Shown here: piece by piece, positions 60,699-64,000 of the stretch
Layout: every line of letters starts with the position of its first letter
How positions within the stretch are numbered: the stretch's first letter is position 1
Source: CAYTTA01 sp964440655
GTDB lineage: Bacteria > Bacteroidota > Rhodothermia > Balneolales > Balneolaceae
Direction of reading: 5' to 3'
Assembly (NCBI GenBank): GCA_964440655.1
Contig: CAYTTA010000005.1
Coordinates: forward strand, 13,485 to 77,484
Length of the DNA stretch: 64,000 nucleotides
Notes under the pieces: generated by a model
What the model was told of the DNA's origin: nothing
The model's input: only the letters and a program-made list of their open reading frames with translations
Database searches by the model: none
Position numbers and translations under genes: made by a program

Positions 60699-61250
60699 TC
60701 AGGATTGTTTGATCGGAGTAAGGATCATCGTCATCCTTCGCCCTTCCAGGGTAGGCCGGGATTCCACTTCGGCAACATCCTGAAGTTCGGAGGCGAGCTG
60801 GTTCAGCAGTTTTTCACCTTTCTCCGTGTAGAGCATGTCACGTCCCCGGAACTGTACGGTGGCTTTCACCTTGTCCCCATCCCCCAGAAAGGAGCGGGCG
60901 TGCCGCATTTTGAACTCCAGATCGTGATCGTCGGTGTTGGGGCGGAACCGCAGCTCCTTGACCTGCATGGTGTGCTGCTTTTTCTTCGCCTCCTTCTCTT
61001 TCTTCTTTTTCTCATACATGAACTTGCCGAAGTCGATCACCTTGCAAACGGGTGGGTTCGCATCGGGTGCGATTTCAACCAGATCCATGTCGTGGGAGGC
61101 AGCTATGTCGAGTGCCCGTCTCAGATCGGTGATTTCATGGGAATTGTCCGGCTTGATCACCCGGACGGTTGTCGCCCGGATCTCTTCATTGATATTGGGC
61201 CGGTCCGAAACCCGTGGTTGACGCGGTCGTGAGGGTCTTCTGCTTGCGAT
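60699..61250 (-). CDS. infC: Translation initiation factor IF-3 with non-ATG start
   Basis: Keeps subunits apart and proofreads the start codon. 183 residues. RPNINEEIRATTVRVI begins the N-terminal domain, and AKKKQHTMQVKELRFRPN is the linker and C-domain start. No ATG, GTG or TTG lies in frame between the upstream in-frame TGA (which is the thrS stop) and residue 31, so initiation must be at ATC 61250 (GAGG five nt ahead) or ATT 61253. Rare starts are known for infC, where IF-3 itself rejects them, giving feedback control. Confidence 0.93.
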   Translation of the reverse strand: MASRRPSRPRQPRVSDRPNINEEIRATTVRVIKPDNSHEITDLRRALDIAASHDMDLVEIAPDANPPVCKVIDFGKFMYEKKKKEKEAKKKQHTMQVKELRFRPNTDDHDLEFKMRHARSFLGDGDKVKATVQFRGRDMLYTEKGEKLLNQLASELQDVAEVESRPTLEGRRMTMILTPIKQS

Positions 61251-61277
61251 AATATCCTCTGTCTTTTTGTTGTCTGT

Positions 61278-63239
61278 TCAGTCGTTTTTATCCTTTTCGG
61301 AAGGAGGCAGCCTCTTTTCATCTACCTCTTTCTCTACCATCGAAATAAAATCAGAAAATAGAAAAGTTCCAATATCACCCATCCGGTGACGCCGTACCGA
61401 AACACTCTTTCCTTCGGCCTCCTTTTCTCCCAGAATCAACATGTAGGGAACCCGGGAGAGTTCGGCATCCCGGATCTTGGCACCCACCTTCTCCCCCCGT
61501 TCGTCGATCTCCACCCGGAATCCGGCCGCCTTCAGCTCATCGGCGCACTGCCGCGCATAGGCAAGATGCTGGTCGGAGACCGGTATGACTTTAAACTGGA
61601 GCGGAGCCAGCCAGAGCGGGAAGTTTCCGGCAAAATGTTCAATAAGGATGCTCACAAAGCGTTCCATGGAACCGAAGGGTGCCCGATGGATGATGACCGG
61701 ACGATGCTTCTCGTTGTCCGGTCCGATGTAGGAGAGATCGAACCGCTCCGGCATGACATAATCCACCTGCACGGTTCCCAGCTGCCACTTCCGTCCGATC
61801 GCATCGCGGATGATGAAATCGATCTTCGGCCCGTAGAAACTCGCCTCGCCCGGGGCGATCGTGTAGGTGAGGCCCATCGAATCGGCCACCTCCTTGATCT
61901 CCGACTCGGCACGATCCCAGAATTCGCTCTCCCCGCCATACTTCTCTTCGTTGTCGTCCCTCCAGGAGAGGCGGATGTCGACCGGCATGCCGAAGGTGTT
62001 GAAGACCACCTGGGTCAGTTCGATCGTATGGCGGATCTCATCCTTCAGCTGGTCGTGGGTGCAGTAGATGTGGGCGTCATCCTGTGTGAATCCGCGTACC
62101 CGTGACAGGCCGTTCAGCTCACCCGACTGTTCGTAGCGGTAGACCGTTCCGAACTCGGCCAGACGTAGAGGCAGCTCGCGGTAGCTTCTCAGCCGGCTGT
62201 CAAAGATCCGGTGGTGGTGGGGGCAGTTCATCGGCTTTAGCAGATACTCATCCTCATCCACCTCGATCGGATTGAACTGCGAATCCTTGTAGTAGGGGTA
62301 GTGTCCCGACGTCTTGTAGAGCTCGATCCGGGCGATATGGGGGGTGATCACCTCCTGATAGCCCCGTTTGATCTGCTCTTCCCGCAGGAATGCCTCGAGG
62401 GTGCGTCGGATGATGGTGCCGTTGGGCAGCCAGAGCGGAAGTCCGCTTCCGACCATGGAGTCCATCAGGTAGATCTCCATCTCCCTGCCCAATTTCTTGT
62501 GATCCCGCTTTTTCGCCTCCTCCAGTTGCTCCAGGTACTCGGTGAGCATCTTCTGTTTCGGGAAGGTGATGCCATAGAGTCTGGTCAGCTGGGGCCGTTC
62601 TACATCCCCCCGCCAGTAGGCACCGGCCACCCCTGTCAGCTTCACCGCCTTGATAAGGCTGGTGTCGGGAATATGGGGACCGCGGCAGAGATCGGTGAAC
62701 TCCCCCTGATGATAAAAGGTGATGGTCCCGTCCTCGAGGTCCTCGATCAGTTCGACCTTGTACTCGTTTCCCTTCCGGCGGTAGAATTCCAGGGCTTTCT
62801 CCTTGGAGACCTCCTCTCTGATAAACCCGGAGCGCTTGCGCGCCAGCTCCAGCATCTTCTGTTCGATCACAGGGAGATCTTCCGGAGAGGGGGCGCGATC
62901 CCCGAAATCAATGTCGTAGTAGAATCCGTTCTCAATGGGAGGCCCGATCCCGAACTTCGCTTCCGGGTAGAGTTCCTGGACCGCCTCGGCCAGAAGGTGG
63001 GCCGAAGAGTGCCAGAACGTGTACTGTCCCTCTTCCGTATCCCAGGTGTTGATCTTGATGGTTCCATCGCCGTCAAGGGGGCGGTCAAGATCGAGGATCT
63101 CTCCGTTGAAGGTTACACTCAGTGCATTTCGGGCAAGACCCTGGGAGATCGATCCGGCCACTTCAAAGCCGGTCACTCCCCGGTCAAACTCTTTTTGAGT
63201 ACCGTCGGGAAACGTAAGCGTGATTTTATCTGCGGGCAT
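61278..63239 (-). CDS. thrS: Threonyl-tRNA synthetase
   Basis: 653 residues from the ATG at 63239. TGS domain (about 1-60), editing domain with WHSSAHLLAEAVQELYP (HxxxH) and CRGPHIPDT, catalytic core with MNCPHHH and DDAHIYCT (zinc Cys/His) and HRAPFGSMERF, and a C-terminal anticodon domain. It leads infC by 27 bp and so heads the translation cluster. A structured leader precedes it. Confidence 0.98.
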   Translation of the reverse strand: MPADKITLTFPDGTQKEFDRGVTGFEVAGSISQGLARNALSVTFNGEILDLDRPLDGDGTIKINTWDTEEGQYTFWHSSAHLLAEAVQELYPEAKFGIGPPIENGFYYDIDFGDRAPSPEDLPVIEQKMLELARKRSGFIREEVSKEKALEFYRRKGNEYKVELIEDLEDGTITFYHQGEFTDLCRGPHIPDTSLIKAVKLTGVAGAYWRGDVERPQLTRLYGITFPKQKMLTEYLEQLEEAKKRDHKKLGREMEIYLMDSMVGSGLPLWLPNGTIIRRTLEAFLREEQIKRGYQEVITPHIARIELYKTSGHYPYYKDSQFNPIEVDEDEYLLKPMNCPHHHRIFDSRLRSYRELPLRLAEFGTVYRYEQSGELNGLSRVRGFTQDDAHIYCTHDQLKDEIRHTIELTQVVFNTFGMPVDIRLSWRDDNEEKYGGESEFWDRAESEIKEVADSMGLTYTIAPGEASFYGPKIDFIIRDAIGRKWQLGTVQVDYVMPERFDLSYIGPDNEKHRPVIIHRAPFGSMERFVSILIEHFAGNFPLWLAPLQFKVIPVSDQHLAYARQCADELKAAGFRVEIDERGEKVGAKIRDAELSRVPYMLILGEKEAEGKSVSVRRHRMGDIGTFLFSDFISMVEKEVDEKRLPPSEKDKND

Positions 63240-63270
63240 GCTACAACCTGGGTTCAACCTGGGTTCTTAA

Positions 63271-63341
63271 ACAGAACAGAGAAAATACGAAAAGCACCCG
63301 TCCGGATAAACCGGCTGTAACTCGTGCAATTCCTGTTCTGT
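63271..63341 (-). promoter_or_regulatory. Structured thrS leader
   Basis: Nested inverted repeats in the 5' leader: ACAGAACAG (63341-63333) with CTGTTCTGT (63279-63271), GCAC with GTGC inside, and CCGG-TTTAT-CCGG in the middle. The base ends 31 nt before the thrS ATG. By analogy with autoregulated thrS mRNAs it may be an operator, but that is inference. Two 11-bp AACCTGGGTTC copies (63245-63266) sit between it and the start codon. Confidence 0.45.
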
Positions 63342-63349
63342 CGGAAAGC

Positions 63350-63477
63350 CTATGGGATGGTTATTCCAATATGAGAGCGGGGATGGGAATAAGAGCCCAT
63401 AGTAGTGAACATCATATCCCCGGGCTATGGGGATGTTATTCCATAGAGAGAGCCGGGATGGGAACTAGAGCCCATCG
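63350..63477. repeat. Second pair of TTATTCC/GGAATAA hairpin elements
   Basis: Copy 3: CTATGGG (63350-63356), 4 nt, TTATTCC (63361-63367), 18 nt, GGAATAA (63386-63392), 3 nt, CCCATAG (63396-63402). Copy 4: CTATGGG (63425-63431), 4 nt, TTATTCC (63436-63442), 18 nt, GGAACTA (63461-63467), 3 nt, CCCATCG (63471-63477). Same inner arms and spacing as at 37.4 kb, but different outer arms that still pair. They lie between the DUF1080 and thrS genes. Confidence 0.85.
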
Positions 63478-63486
63478 TGAATGGCC

Positions 63487-64000
63487 TCACGGGGAGCCGA
63501 GACCGATTCCGTCGGTGCCGGCAATATCCTCATCCAGTTCCCGCACCCAGATGTTCCGGAAGCTTACGGGATTACTGTGATCCTGGAGCCGGACCCCTGC
63601 CTTCCCGTGTGGAGTATACTCCGGCCGTCCGATGAAGGCGGTCTCCCCGAAGATCTCCACGTTGTTCTGAATCAGGATTCCGTTCAGAAGCACGGTGATC
63701 CGGGCAGGAGACTCCAGATTTCCGTCCGGGGTGAAACGGGGAGCCTTGTAGAAAATGTCGTAAGACTGCCACTCTCCCGGTCTCCGGGCGGGGTTGGCCA
63801 GAGGGACGTGCTGTTTGTAGATGCTTCCGGCCATCCCGTTCACGTAGGTGGGATTCTCCCAGTTGTCGAGTACCTGCACTTCGTACCGCTCCTGCAGAAA
63901 GATGCCGCTGTTTCCACGTCCCTGCCCCTTTCCCTCAATCACGGAGGGGGCCCTCCACTCGATGTGGAGCTGGATGTCGCCGAAATTCCGGCGGGTCTTG
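63487..64000 (-). CDS. DUF1080 (3-keto-disaccharide hydrolase-like) protein, 5' part missing
   Basis: The frame runs off the right edge, so only the C-terminal ~170 residues are seen. FGDIQLHIEWRAP, GQGRGNSGIFLQERYEVQVLD and RRPGEWQSYDIFYKAPRF are hallmarks of the DUF1080 lectin-like beta-sandwich; many members are exported and act on glycans. Ends in ELDEDIAGTDGIGLGSP. An ORF start at 63942 would be internal. Whether a signal peptide exists cannot be seen. Confidence 0.88.
   Translation of the reverse strand, partial: KTRRNFGDIQLHIEWRAPSVIEGKGQGRGNSGIFLQERYEVQVLDNWENPTYVNGMAGSIYKQHVPLANPARRPGEWQSYDIFYKAPRFTPDGNLESPARITVLLNGILIQNNVEIFGETAFIGRPEYTPHGKAGVRLQDHSNPVSFRNIWVRELDEDIAGTDGIGLGSP

Overview
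The window looks like one chromosomal stretch of a moderately GC-rich bacterium of the Bacteroidota/Balneolota/Rhodothermota group, probably a draft or metagenome assembly because it carries two 100-N gaps (24838-24937 and 30449-30548). The placement is inferred from gene content: DUF4837 and DUF2520 proteins, Bat-type vWA/DUF58 proteins, hpf-hprK-xer linkage, a DUF1080 protein, and a TAnnTTTG-type promoter. No rRNA, phage, insertion sequence or CRISPR was seen. Most genes are core metabolism and housekeeping.

Layout. 1-9.6 kb (+): trpC-trpF-trpB-trpA, a DUF4837 lipoprotein, then bioF, a BioH-like esterase, bioC, bioD and bioA, almost head to tail, so tryptophan and biotin synthesis may share transcripts. 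9.7-12.1 kb (+): an exported alpha/beta hydrolase and a lactonase-family beta-propeller lipoprotein with a clear terminator. bioB follows on the opposite strand, then an orphan OmpR-type regulator. 14.4-23.5 kb (-): M23 peptidase, hprK, hpf, a Xer recombinase, a Sua5-type tRNA modification enzyme and mfd. 22.5-28.7 kb: BatA-like, BatD-like and DUF58 proteins and a LolC/E-type permease, interrupted by a + strand M23 peptidase and an assembly gap lying in a 9-bp minisatellite. 28.8-42.2 kb: lysS, a phosphopantetheinyl transferase, DUF2520, cstA with paired operators, three VOC proteins, DUF72, tag, a GlxA-type regulator and a 2-hydroxyacid dehydrogenase. 42.3-48.4 kb: queD-queE, an SDR, purC-lacI, murQ and a TonB-like protein. 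48.5-48.8 kb: tRNA-Ser and a candidate new structured small RNA. 49.3-54.9 kb: an MnmC-C-like oxidoreductase, pncA, an Ig-like lipoprotein, a TPR protein and lolD. 54.9-63.2 kb (-): thrS-infC-rpmI-rplT-pheS-pheT-89aa-zapA-ymdB-lolD, the classical translation cluster running into cell-division genes. The window ends in a truncated DUF1080 protein.

The most unusual content lies between genes. (1) A candidate ~140-nt structured RNA at 48.65-48.79 kb has its own promoter and terminator. (2) A family of TTATTCC-N18/19-GGAATAA hairpins occurs as pairs at 37.4 and 63.4 kb, with outer stems that differ in sequence but keep pairing. (3) A TGGGA-N5-TCCCA operator pair lies upstream of cstA. (4) A terminator-embedded mini-ORF with three Phe codons lies ahead of pheST. 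(5) Short tandem arrays of 9-31 bp units recur, often beginning in the 3' end of a gene and running into the spacer.
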